From contig CAIPAY010000050.1 in the NCBI GenBank assembly GCA_903863195.1, positions 1-40,954 of the forward strand: a DNA stretch of 40,954 nt. The letters run 5' to 3'. Source of the stretch: an uncultured Holophagaceae bacterium (GTDB lineage Bacteria; Acidobacteriota; Holophagae; Holophagales; Holophagaceae). Both the position numbers and the translations under genes were made by a program. The notes below the pieces were generated by a model. That model saw only the letters and a list, made by a program, of their open reading frames with translations, searched no databases and was not told the DNA's origin. Shown piece by piece: positions 8,901-15,874 of the stretch (position 1 is the stretch's first letter; the number at the start of each line of letters is the position of its first letter).

Positions 8901-8953
8901 TCCTTGTCCGAGGCGTACTTCCGGAAGATCTCATTGAACTCGCGGTTGATCAC
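5939..8953 (-). CDS. Two receiver-like domains fused to a PEP synthase/PPDK ATP-grasp domain (PEP/pyruvate-binding domain protein)
   Basis: The product is about 1004 residues. Residue numbers here refer to the GTG start at 8953. Two receiver-like alpha/beta domains come first: about 29-162 (REILLVAPPFDAF to IFVWNGNPEIF) and about 175-292 (RVILLVEDSIRYYS, LLCVISDRKFP). The second retains the acidic pair and a possible phospho-Asp. After a conserved HASRNHFSAWIMARGE linker comes an ATP-grasp domain like that of PEP synthase and pyruvate phosphate dikinase (APGSMGGKGRGVAF, PLAVRSSGLLEDALSHPFAGLYSTF). The phosphohistidine swivelling domain and the PEP-binding TIM barrel are absent, so it cannot be a complete PEP synthase. 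The C-terminus is a proline run (PPPPPPEPEEFQ). An alternative GTG at 8992 lies inside the gdhA terminator and has no ribosome binding site, whereas 8953 has GAGG five bases upstream. The function is unknown, possibly a regulated kinase or phosphotransferase. Confidence 0.8.
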   Translation of the reverse strand: MINREFNEIFRKYASDKEVFHDLMPLRTREILLVAPPFDAFTLEQDGLLTEILFDGYYQLNMSNPPRVTNVSTVEEALKKCAARHFDMIIVMSRLGQGGHVELSKALRKSGPQVPIYLLLNDNVEVGAMDRRRVELLRHYDQIFVWNGNPEIFMAMVKFMEDRANVENDTAVGLTRVILLVEDSIRYYSRYLPILYAEILKQTTRQAKEQSVDGMTRTLSMRVRPKVILATTYEEAIAFSERYQDFLLCVISDRKFPKDGVLDREAGIKLIKAVKDRNPYLPTLLQSSDPFKESWATAIQSGFLNKNSYTLGAELSNFFHVNLGFGDFIFRDEAGMEIDRASNMVDLQAKLRTVPAESLVYHASRNHFSAWIMARGEVQVAKVLSKFRITDYQDPEELRTFLIDVGEYVQRMKTLGKVLPLTEATPRDEPNILRLAPGSMGGKGRGVAFIHSLLSRMDLENLVPEANIRIPRSAIIGTEEFNSFITRHGLRAMLQNDVDDDAIKRRFLMGSLSPELTAKLRLFLAKHAKVPLAVRSSGLLEDALSHPFAGLYSTFFLPNNDPDPGVREAQLTEAIKLVYASVYSKASRAYFQAIDYKIEEEQMAILIQDVSGRRFGDHFYPHLSGVAQSFNYYPVAYTQPQDGIANIAVGLGKYVVEGGKAFRFAPPYPEMDILTPKEQLRTTQKQFYALDMSHSSVDLYAGEDTTLVSLDIARAEKDGALWHCASVWDANDDRIRDGLDHPGPRIVNFRNILKYDQFPLAKVLQHLLELIREAMETPVEIEFAVNLDKDPENGKPTFNLLQIKHQLIDNVEVNLAPEDLDPENLFLFSERCVGNGVVEGLRDIVWVDPDAFDKFETTALAAELEKLNDTFRAAGGKYVLLGPGRWGSTDRHLGIPIAWSMISCAQVIVEYAMENFQADASLGSHFFHNVTSLNIGYFTVPYPRGTARLDWGWLRQQPEVWRSGSLVHTRVEAPVHIVMDGRRSASAIFKETPPPPPPEPEEFQ

Positions 8954-8987
8954 AGGGGCCTCGGCTTTTACGAAGTTTACTTCGCCG

Positions 8988-9029
8988 GGCACAAAATGAG
9001 GGGCCGCGTGCGGCCCCTCATTTTGTGCC
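8988..9029 (-). terminator. Perfect 20-bp inverted repeat, terminator of gdhA
   Basis: Bases 8988-9007 and 9010-9029 are perfect reverse complements with a two-base centre. The GC-rich inner stem (GGGGCCGC) is flanked by an AAAA/TTTT outer part, so it can act as an intrinsic terminator in either direction. It sits 20 bases after the gdhA stop. The distal arm contains the upstream-most GTG of the next gene. Confidence 0.85.
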
Positions 9030-9049
9030 TTGGGAAAAGCCAGGGACGA

Positions 9050-10399
9050 TTACACAAGCCCCTGATCGATCATGGAGTCGGCCACCTTGAGGAAGCCGGC
9101 GATGTTGGCGCCGTTCACGTAGTTGCCGGGGGTGCCGAAGCGGTCCGCGGCGGAGACGCAGGACTGGTGGATGTTGATCATGATCTGGTGTAGGCGGGCG
9201 TCCACTTCCTGGGCGGTCCAGCCCAGGCGCATGGAGTTCTGGGACATCTCGAGGCCCGAGGTGGCCACGCCGCCGGCGTTGGAGGCCTTGCCGGGCGCGT
9301 AGAGGATCTTGTCCGTATTGGCCTGGAAGAACTCCACGGCGTCCAGGGTGCTGGGCATGTTGGCGCCCTCGACCACGGCCTTGCAGCCGCAGGCCAGCAG
9401 GCCCTTGGCTTCGTCCAGGTTGAGCTCGTTCTGGATGGCGCAGGGCAGGGCCACGTCCACCACCTGCTCCCAGGGGCGCTTGCCCGGGAGGAACTGGGCG
9501 GTCTTGAACTTCTGGGCGAAGGGGGCCACGGACATGCGGTCCGTGCGGAGCATCTCCTCCATGTAAGCGATCTTCTCGCCGGAGATGCCATCGGCGTCGT
9601 AGATGTAGCCGTCGGGGCCGGAGATGGTGACCACCTTGGCGCCCAGCTGGGTGGCCTTGGTGACCGCGCCCCAGGCCACGTTGCCGAAGCCGGAGACGGC
9701 GACCTTCTTGCCCTGGAAGCTGTCGCCCTTGAGCTTCAGCATCTCCTCGGCGAAGTAGACCACGCCGAAGCCCGTGGCTTCCGGCCGCACGAGGCTGCCG
9801 CCCCAGTACTGGCCCTTGCCCGTGAGCACGCCCGTGAACTCGTTGGCCAGCTTCTTGTACATCCCGAACAGGTAGCCGACCTCGCGGCCACCCACGCCGA
9901 TGTCGCCCGCGGGCACGTCGGTGTTGGGGCCGATGTGGCGGAACAGCTCCATCATGAAGGACTGGCAGAAGCGCATGACTTCCGCGTCGGACTTGCCGTT
10001 GGGATCGAAGTTGGAGCCGCCCTTGCCGCCGCCCATGGGCAGTCCGGTCAGGCTGTTCTTGAAGATCTGCTCGAAGCCCAGGAACTTCAGGGTGTCGAGG
10101 GTGACGTTGGGGTGGAAGCGGATGCCGCCCTTGTAGGGGCCGATGGCGCTGTTGAACTGCACGCGCCAGCCTGGATTGATGCGGATCATGCCCTTGTCGT
10201 CCACCCAGGGCACGCGGAAGCCGATGACGCGCTCGGGCTCCACCACCCGCTCCAGGATGGCGTGCTTCTTGTACTTGGGCTCCTTCTCGAGGACGGGGTC
10301 CAGGGAGTGCAGGATCTCGGTGGCCGCCTGGATGAAGAGGCTCTCCCAGGGCGCCTTCTTCTTCAGGCCTTCGAGGACTTCGCTGACGTACTGGCTCAT
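9050..10399 (-). CDS. gdhA: NADP-type glutamate dehydrogenase
   Basis: Glutamate dehydrogenase interconverts 2-oxoglutarate plus ammonium and glutamate. The 449-residue product is the length of the hexameric bacterial/fungal NADP-type enzyme. The substrate site shows K90 (GPYKGGIRFHP) and the catalytic lysine K126 (PMGGGKGGSNFDP). The Rossmann domain shows SGFGNVAWGA, with the family's alanine variant of the glycine motif. I chose the ATG at 10399, giving MSQYVSEVLEGLKKK, with GGAG upstream; the frame is open further 5' without homology. It has its own upstream region (10400-10641) and its own terminator, so it is probably a single transcription unit. Cofactor preference is inferred from subfamily resemblance. 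Confidence 0.95.
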   Translation of the reverse strand: MSQYVSEVLEGLKKKAPWESLFIQAATEILHSLDPVLEKEPKYKKHAILERVVEPERVIGFRVPWVDDKGMIRINPGWRVQFNSAIGPYKGGIRFHPNVTLDTLKFLGFEQIFKNSLTGLPMGGGKGGSNFDPNGKSDAEVMRFCQSFMMELFRHIGPNTDVPAGDIGVGGREVGYLFGMYKKLANEFTGVLTGKGQYWGGSLVRPEATGFGVVYFAEEMLKLKGDSFQGKKVAVSGFGNVAWGAVTKATQLGAKVVTISGPDGYIYDADGISGEKIAYMEEMLRTDRMSVAPFAQKFKTAQFLPGKRPWEQVVDVALPCAIQNELNLDEAKGLLACGCKAVVEGANMPSTLDAVEFFQANTDKILYAPGKASNAGGVATSGLEMSQNSMRLGWTAQEVDARLHQIMINIHQSCVSAADRFGTPGNYVNGANIAGFLKVADSMIDQGLV

Positions 10400-10614
10400 G
10401 GGTTCTCCAGGGGATGAGGTTTGAGAAAGAGGGGCGGAAGCCCGGATGGCAACAGAGGTCGAGAGGGGTCGCCGGGGAGCCTGTCCCGAGGCTGCGGCGG
10501 TATGCTTCAAGGGCCGGAAACAGGACGACATGACTCTAGCTCCAGCGGCCCTCCTGGGCACTGCCGGACCTCCAATCGGTGACCTGAAGCACTAAATTTC
10601 CGGCATTCCAGCCC

Positions 10615-10633
10615 AAAGGCCAGAAGGCCGTTT
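10615..10633 (-). terminator. Possible terminator of the ROK/PIG-L operon
   Basis: On the minus strand the sequence is AAAC-GGCC-TTCT-GGCC-TTT, a short stem with a four-base loop and a short T run, located 9 bases after the PIG-L stop. The stem is only four GC pairs plus outer A-T pairs, so the call is tentative. The rest of 10400-10641 carries no gene I can support and probably holds the gdhA promoter. Confidence 0.4.
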
Positions 10634-10641
10634 ACAGACTG

Positions 10642-11490
10642 TCAAGGCCTCAGGCGCCCCAGCCGGTCTGCGACCTCCGCGCGGAACCGCGCCAGGAAGG
10701 CCAGGGCGAAGGTCGCCGGCTCCAGGGCCTCGTCCTGCAGCAGGGGCGTCAGGTCCATGGCGAAGGTCAGGCCCGTGGTGGCATCCAGGCCGTGGCTGGC
10801 GTGGTAGGTGGCGTGGGCCTTGCGGCGGCCGAGGGTGGCCAGGTCGTAGCGCTTGCCTCCGGCGATCTGGCTGTCGAAGACCGCAAGCAGCGCCGCCTGC
10901 AGCTCCTCCCGGGCGCTGACGTCCAGGGCCACCTTGTCCGCGTCCCCCAGCCAGTCCAGGTCGCGCCAGACCTCGCAGCCCAACAGGCGCTGAGGTCGGT
11001 GGGCCAGGGGCAGGCTGCGGAGGGCGGCGATGACCCGCAGGGCCACGGCAACGTGGGTGTCGTGCTTGTCGGCTAGGTTGTGGGTGTAGACCACCTGGGG
11101 CCGCGCCGCCGCCAGCAGCGCCGCGAGATCCGCCCCGGGCCGGGGGTCCGCGCCCTTCACGGCGGCGCTGGGGTGGTCCAGCTGGACGCAGGCGCCGAAC
11201 TGCCCGAGCCGGGCCGCGGCCCGCTGCTCCTCGCGCCGGATGCCCTTCATCTGGTCGTCCGTGCAGTCCCGGTAGCGGCCATCCCTGGCCGAGCCGCCGC
11301 CGTCCGTCACCACGGCGCCCAGGAACCAGGCGTCCTCACGCTGGTAGCAGGCCTCGATGCCGTGGAAGGCCATGATCTCCAGGTCGTCCTGGTGGGCGCC
11401 GACCGCCAGGTGGGTCGTGCGCGCCAGGGCCGCGGTGGGCTCAAGGGCGTCCGGGATGAAGAGGTCGGCGGTGGGGAGCTGGAAGCGCAT
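10642..11490 (-). CDS. PIG-L family deacetylase (LmbE-like)
   Basis: The 282-residue product carries the family's zinc site: AHQDDLE (32-38, normally AHPDDxE) and the later H-D-T-H stretch in NLADKHDTHVAVA. VVTDGGGS follows the first strand pair. PIG-L enzymes remove N-acetyl groups from GlcNAc-type sugars or conjugates such as mycothiol and bacillithiol precursors. The Pro-to-Gln change in the first motif is unusual but keeps the zinc ligands. The start ATG at 11490 is eight bases after the stop of the sugar-kinase-like gene, so both are translated from one message. Together they suggest processing of an amino sugar whose identity cannot be read from the sequence. Confidence 0.88.
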   Translation of the reverse strand: MRFQLPTADLFIPDALEPTAALARTTHLAVGAHQDDLEIMAFHGIEACYQREDAWFLGAVVTDGGGSARDGRYRDCTDDQMKGIRREEQRAAARLGQFGACVQLDHPSAAVKGADPRPGADLAALLAAARPQVVYTHNLADKHDTHVAVALRVIAALRSLPLAHRPQRLLGCEVWRDLDWLGDADKVALDVSAREELQAALLAVFDSQIAGGKRYDLATLGRRKAHATYHASHGLDATTGLTFAMDLTPLLQDEALEPATFALAFLARFRAEVADRLGRLRP

Positions 11491-11498
11491 GGAGTCCC

Positions 11499-12890
11499 TC
11501 AAGGCAGAGGCGGTAGGCTGGCCGCCGCGATGCTCTGGCCCACCCGGCGGCTGCGCTCGTCCGGCAGTTGGACCTGCAGGTGTGCCAGCTCCGGGAACTC
11601 GCGCCGCAGGATGTCTCGGGCGCCGCCCAGGAGCAGCCCCCCGCCGCGGCCACTGGTGCAGCGCCCGAGGAGCAGCAGGTGGCGGATCTCGTAGAAGTCC
11701 GCGTAGTGGGCGATGGCGTAGCCCAGGTAGACGCCCATGGTCTCCCAGATCTGCTGCGCTCCGACGTGGCCGGCCTCCAGCAGATCCTGGACGGCCTTCA
11801 GGCGCTCGGCGTCGGGCACCCCGACGGGCAGCTCGATGCCCGCGGCCGGGGCTAGGCGGAACACGCACTGCTGGCTGAAGTAGAGTGCCCCGGCGCCGCG
11901 GTCGCCACTCCACTCGTCCACCGGGGCGTCGGGGCTGTAGTCCACGGGGGCGAAGGCCAGCTCGTTGAGCCAGCCCAGCAGGTTGCCTTCGGTGTTCACG
12001 TAGCCCGCGGCCTCGCTGGAGCCCAGGGCGATGCCGAGGACCCCATTCTCGCCCAGGCTCATGGCCCCGGCCAGAGCCGTGACATCCCCGTCGTTGGCGA
12101 CCTCCAGGGGCACGCCCAGCTCGGCCCGGATGCGCAGGAAGACGTCGCGGATCTCGCAGTAGCGGTCCTTCGGAATGCCCCGGAAGAGGCTGGCGATGCG
12201 GACCTGGTTGTTCACCAGGATGCCCGCGGAGCTGCCGCCGATGGCGTCCACCCGGGGCAGGTGGCTGGCGGCGGTGCGCAGGGCCTGCATGATCTCGCCG
12301 TAGTGGTAGGCCGGGTCCGCGTGCAGGCGGGGCGACCACACCACCTCCTCGCTGAAGACGGCCTCGCCGTCGATGACCGCGCTGACCTTGCGGTCGGAAG
12401 CGCCCAGGTCAAAGCCGATGCGGCAGCCCTGCAGGTGGCGGCCCAGGGGCTGGCCGAGCTCCCGCGCCGGGGGCACCTCCGCCGGGGTGCAGGCCAGGAT
12501 CTCGAAGGGCTGGCCGTAGACGTCCCCGCCCATGAACTGGCAGTCGAAGGCCCGGGCCCCGGAGGGCGCGTAGACCGCGCGCAGATGGTCGGCGATGGCC
12601 GTCGGCCCGCCCACGTAGGTCCGGCAGCCGCCCCGCTGCCACAGCAGGAACTTGAAGAGGCGCTCGACGTAGGGGAGGTTGGCCGCGAAGCGGGGATGGC
12701 CCTCGGGGAAGACCACGGTCTCGAAGCGCGACAGGGCGCCATCCGGCCGCTCCAGGCCCAGCGCCAGCGGCACCCCCCCGGCGGCGACCGCCTCGGCCAC
12801 GAAGGCCCGGTTCGCCAGCACCGGTGGCCGGAACCCGGGGTCCAGGGGGGGCGGCGTGGCTGGACTCACCAGGTGGAAGCTGGCACCCAT
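11499..12890 (-). CDS. ROK-family sugar kinase-like protein
   Basis: This 463-residue protein has a phosphate-binding motif IGFDLGASDRK (about 158-168), a GGSSAGI turn (218-224), the likely catalytic Asp in VANDGDVTALAGA (D267), and ALGSSEAAGYV. These are the parts of the ROK/actin-like ATPase fold. The first 150 residues (YVERLFKFLLWQRGGCRTYV) are an extension compared with ordinary ROK kinases of about 300 residues. I chose ATG 12890, which has GGAG seven bases upstream, over ATG 12923, which has none. It is the first gene of a two-gene unit with the PIG-L deacetylase. A role in phosphorylating an N-acetylated hexose that is then deacetylated is inference. A regulatory ROK role is less likely, since no helix-turn-helix is seen. 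Confidence 0.75.
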   Translation of the reverse strand: MGASFHLVSPATPPPLDPGFRPPVLANRAFVAEAVAAGGVPLALGLERPDGALSRFETVVFPEGHPRFAANLPYVERLFKFLLWQRGGCRTYVGGPTAIADHLRAVYAPSGARAFDCQFMGGDVYGQPFEILACTPAEVPPARELGQPLGRHLQGCRIGFDLGASDRKVSAVIDGEAVFSEEVVWSPRLHADPAYHYGEIMQALRTAASHLPRVDAIGGSSAGILVNNQVRIASLFRGIPKDRYCEIRDVFLRIRAELGVPLEVANDGDVTALAGAMSLGENGVLGIALGSSEAAGYVNTEGNLLGWLNELAFAPVDYSPDAPVDEWSGDRGAGALYFSQQCVFRLAPAAGIELPVGVPDAERLKAVQDLLEAGHVGAQQIWETMGVYLGYAIAHYADFYEIRHLLLLGRCTSGRGGGLLLGGARDILRREFPELAHLQVQLPDERSRRVGQSIAAASLPPLP

Positions 12891-12973
12891 GGGGAGGCTC
12901 CTGAGGAAGGGGGCGGAAGGCATCGGATCAGGCTGATTATGGGGCCGGAGGCGGAAGGGCAGATACTGGGGTG

Positions 12974-13198
12974 ATGAAGCGGTTCGAATTCCACCTCGAC
13001 ATCTCCGCCGAGCGCTACCTGGACTACTACCGCGGCGCGGTCCAGCAGGCCCTCGTGCGCAGTACCAGCGGCGAGACCATACGGTTCCCGGCCTCGATGC
13101 TGAAGGCTTTCGTCACCCCCTCGGGCATCCACGGCGACTTCGTCCTCACCTGCGACGACCAGCAGCACGGCGCCCAGCTGCAGCGGCTGGGGCCCTGA
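12974..13198 (+). CDS. DUF2835 family small protein
   Basis: The 74-residue product MKRFEFHLDISAERYLDYYRG... with RFPASMLKAFVT and GIHGDFVLTCDD matches what I recall of the DUF2835 family, a short beta-rich protein of unknown function. ATG 12974 is preferred to the GTG at 12971. It is divergent from the ROK-like gene, with 83 bases between starts, and ends 6 bases before the convergent stop of the next gene. Confidence 0.75.
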   Translation: MKRFEFHLDISAERYLDYYRGAVQQALVRSTSGETIRFPASMLKAFVTPSGIHGDFVLTCDDQQHGAQLQRLGP

Positions 13199-13204
13199 AT
13201 AGGC

Positions 13205-13777
13205 TCAGCGCAGGGAGCTGACCGGCACGTTGGCGTGGCCCAGGAGGCGGTAGAGGCGGGGCAGGTGGCTCAGGGTGCGGGGCTCGCGGTTGAGGCCCTT
13301 CCAGGGGGTGCTCTTGCTGTTGCGGGCGTGGACCACGGCGATCTTCTTCTTCACCTCCAGCACCAGGATCTCGTGGTGCTCGAAGCGGGGATCCTTCAGC
13401 ACCCAGACCTGCCCGGCCTGGATGGTGCGCGCCTCGGCGGGGAGGCCCTGCCAGGTGACGAGGTCCTTGAGCTCCCGGGCCTGGGCCAGCTCGGCGGCAT
13501 GGACCTTCTTGGCCGCATGCCGGGCCCGGCGGTCCTCCAGGGCCTGCTGGGCCTCCTCGCGCAGCTTCAGCTGGGCCTCGCGGTGCTTCACGCGGAAGGG
13601 CTCCTCCGCCCACTTCTGGGCCGAGCCCGGGGTGCGGAAGGGGCCCTTGATGCCTTCGAAGTCCTGGCGGGAGGCCCACCAGCCCCTCTTGCCCTTCCAG
13701 TAGGCGGCCTTTCTGCCCCACTGGAAGATGTTGGCCCCGGCTTGGACCCACTTCGCCGTGAAGGGTGCTCTCGCCAT
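13205..13777 (-). CDS. Hypothetical basic, coiled-coil-containing protein
   Basis: This 190-residue protein matches no family I recognise. The N-terminal third is aromatic and basic (GANIFQWGRKAAYWKGKRGWWASRQDF). The middle (about 68-112) is a charged helical stretch (VKHREAQLKLREEAQQALED..) likely to form a coiled coil. The last 70 residues look beta-rich (AGQVWVLKDPRFEHHEILVLEVKKKIAVVHARN). No signal peptide or membrane segment is visible. The ATG at 13777 has GGAGG six bases upstream and starts MARAPFTAKW. Codon use matches the neighbours, so it is probably a real gene. Confidence 0.7.
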   Translation of the reverse strand: MARAPFTAKWVQAGANIFQWGRKAAYWKGKRGWWASRQDFEGIKGPFRTPGSAQKWAEEPFRVKHREAQLKLREEAQQALEDRRARHAAKKVHAAELAQARELKDLVTWQGLPAEARTIQAGQVWVLKDPRFEHHEILVLEVKKKIAVVHARNSKSTPWKGLNREPRTLSHLPRLYRLLGHANVPVSSLR

Positions 13778-13977
13778 GGTTTCCTCCCGAGGGGCCGGAT
13801 GCCTCTCCATTGTCAGGCAAGTTCCTGGATCTATGCACCTTGATTTGAGTGTGATTTTCGTTTTTTTTACGCTTATAACCTCCTGTTTTTCCAGTGCTTT
13901 GAGGAGGTGAATTGGACACTCACTGTCAGATGGATCGACGGATAGTGACAGGGTGAAACCCTTCCACTGGAGTCCCG
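13778..13977. promoter_or_regulatory. Divergent promoter region between the hypothetical gene and the VWA gene
   Basis: This AT-rich 200-bp gap has a run of eight T, a TATAAC hexamer at 13874-13879 and a strong GGAGGTGA at 13903-13910 that does not precede an annotated gene. CTGTCA and TGACAG face each other around 13925-13955. Exact promoters cannot be fixed by eye. Confidence 0.45.
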
Positions 13978-15312
13978 ATGAACCCCCTGAATGTGATCCT
14001 TACCCCCCTTCGCCAGGGCGCCCCCCGAGCCGGCCGGGTGGCGGTGGACCTGCTGCTGCGGGTGCAGGCGCCGGAGCTGCCTGCGGAGGCCGCGGCACCG
14101 CGCGCGCCGCTCCATCTGGCGGTGGTCCTGGACCGCTCCGGCTCCATGTCGGGGCAGCCCCTGGTCGAGGCCCGGCGCTGCGCCGCGGCCATCGCTGCGC
14201 GCCTGGCCAGCGGGGACCGGTTGGCCCTGGTGGCCTATGACCACCGCGCCACCCTGGTCCAGCCCTGCCGGCCGGTGCAGGATCTGGTCGCGTTCCAGTC
14301 CCTGGTCAACGCCATCGAGCCCGGCGGGTACACGGATCTCTATGCGGGCTGGGCCACCGGGGTCGAGGCCCTGCGCAAGGCCCACCGGCCTGGGGTGGTG
14401 AGCCGGGTGCTGCTGCTCTCGGACGGCCAGGCCAACCAGGGCATCACCGACCCGGACATGCTGGCCTCGGCAGCTCGGAACGCGGCGGAGGTCGGCATCA
14501 GCACCTCCACCTATGGGCTCGGCGAGGGCTTCGAGGAGAACCTCATGACCGCCCTGGCCCAGCAGGGGGCGGGTCGGTCCTACTACGGCGAGACCGCCGA
14601 GGACCTGCTGGATCCCTTCATGGAGGAGTTCGACCTGCTGAGCAGCCTCGTGGCCCGGCGGCTCCAGGTCGCGGTGGATGTCCCCCGGGGCTGGACGGTG
14701 ACTCAGCTGAACCACTACCCGGAGCTCGCGCCAGGCTGCTGGCGGCTGCCGGACCTCGCCGCCAAGGCCGAGGCCTGGGCCCTCTTCCACCTCGAAGGCG
14801 CTGTTCCCGAGGGCTATGTCGGCGACACCCTGCTGCTGGCCAACCTCACCCTGCAGTGGGATGACCCCAAGGGCCTGGGTTCGGGTCCCCGCCTGGTGCC
14901 GGCGCGCCTGCCGGTGCTGAGCGAGGAGGCTTTCCGGGCCTTGCCTGAGGATCCCCTGGTGGCCAGCCGGCTGCTGGAGCTGCGGATCGGCGAGCTGCAG
15001 GAGCAGGCACACCGGGCGGCCCTGGCCGATGACTGGGACGAGGTGCGCCGCCTGCTGGACCAGATGAAGGCCCTGGCCGCGGAGAATCCCTGGACGCTGG
15101 AGATCGTGGCCTCCCTCGAGGAGCTGATGCGTCGGGGAGAGCGGGACACCACCACCAAGGAGCTCCGCTTCGGGTCCTCCGCCATCCGGTACCGCCTCAC
15201 TTCTTTGAACGAAGAGGCCGAGTGTCAGCCGACCGCCTCCTACACCCGCCGCAAGCGCCGCCAGGGGAAGGGCGGACCCCTCGGGTCGGATACGCCGGGG
15301 GAGCCGACCTGA
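13978..15312 (+). CDS. VWA (von Willebrand factor A) domain protein
   Basis: The 444-residue protein has a VWA domain at about 45-215 with an intact metal-ion-dependent adhesion site: D52-R-S54-G-S56 (VVLDRSGSMSGQPL), a Thr in GGYTDLYAGW, and an Asp in LLLSDGQANQG. A beta-rich region (about 220-310, RRLQVAVDVPRGWTV) and a helical tail with RELRIGELQEQAHRAAL follow, as in the YfbK/inter-alpha-trypsin-like VWA proteins. No signal peptide or transmembrane segment is seen, so it is probably cytoplasmic. VWA proteins bind partners through Mg2+, and many work with MoxR AAA+ ATPases, none of which is present here. The ATG has GGAG upstream. The partner is unknown. Confidence 0.88.
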   Translation: MNPLNVILTPLRQGAPRAGRVAVDLLLRVQAPELPAEAAAPRAPLHLAVVLDRSGSMSGQPLVEARRCAAAIAARLASGDRLALVAYDHRATLVQPCRPVQDLVAFQSLVNAIEPGGYTDLYAGWATGVEALRKAHRPGVVSRVLLLSDGQANQGITDPDMLASAARNAAEVGISTSTYGLGEGFEENLMTALAQQGAGRSYYGETAEDLLDPFMEEFDLLSSLVARRLQVAVDVPRGWTVTQLNHYPELAPGCWRLPDLAAKAEAWALFHLEGAVPEGYVGDTLLLANLTLQWDDPKGLGSGPRLVPARLPVLSEEAFRALPEDPLVASRLLELRIGELQEQAHRAALADDWDEVRRLLDQMKALAAENPWTLEIVASLEELMRRGERDTTTKELRFGSSAIRYRLTSLNEEAECQPTASYTRRKRRQGKGGPLGSDTPGEPT

Positions 15313-15418
15313 GCCGAGGAGAGGGCGCTGCGGGACTGGGACTTTTTGCGCTGCCGGGTCCTTTTTCCGGTATTCTGGAGTTCTGTGTCTCCAACGCAGC
15401 CCCTGGGAGGAGAAACCT

Positions 15419-15856
15419 ATGGCCAAGGTTCTGGTGCTCCACGGCGCAGGCATGAACATGCGCGGAAAGGTCCAAGTGGACCTCTTCGGACCCATGCAGC
15501 TGCCGGACTACGACCGGCTGATCCGGGAGTACGCCCAGGAGCTGGGCGTCGAAGTGGAGATCTTCCACTCGAACGTCGAGGGCGAGGTGATCAACCGGAT
15601 CTACGCGGCCCACGAGCAGGGCTTCGACGGCGCCGTCTTCAACCCGGCCCTGTTCGCCGCGGGCTACCCCGCGCTGGTTGCCGCGCTCGCCCAGGTGGCC
15701 TTCCCCACCATCGAGGTCCACATCTCGAACCCGCTGCGTCGCGGCCCCGCCAGCCAGACCTCCGCCGTCAGCCTCGGTGTCATTGCCGGCTTTGGCGTCG
15801 CGGGCTACGCCCTGGCCCTGCGGGGGCTGCGGGACCACCTCGCGGCGAGCCGCTGA
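15419..15856 (+). CDS. AroQ-fold protein (type II 3-dehydroquinate dehydratase homologue) with altered active site
   Basis: The 145-residue protein aligns over its whole length with type II dehydroquinate dehydratase, the shikimate-pathway enzyme that dehydrates 3-dehydroquinate: LVLHGAGMNMRG, HSNVEGEVINRIY, FNPALFA, IEVHISNPLRRG and GVIAGFGVAGYALAL. Several catalytic positions differ. The P-N-L of GPNLNLLG is A-G-M. The R and Y of the TREPxxYG loop are V and F (KVQVDLFG). The GAYTHTS histidine is gone (ALFAAGY). The downstream REFR arginine motif is replaced (RRGPASQT). Only the histidine of EVHISN and one Arg remain. It probably has another substrate or a non-catalytic role. The length is normal, and a GGAGG-like site precedes the ATG. 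It should not be counted as the organism's shikimate enzyme. Confidence 0.82.
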   Translation: MAKVLVLHGAGMNMRGKVQVDLFGPMQLPDYDRLIREYAQELGVEVEIFHSNVEGEVINRIYAAHEQGFDGAVFNPALFAAGYPALVAALAQVAFPTIEVHISNPLRRGPASQTSAVSLGVIAGFGVAGYALALRGLRDHLAASR

Positions 15857-15874
15857 GGCACCGGCCCCGCCGCG

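Noticed and set aside
15419..15856. Functional aroQ assignment
   Set aside because: Most catalytic residues are substituted, so I kept only the fold assignment.
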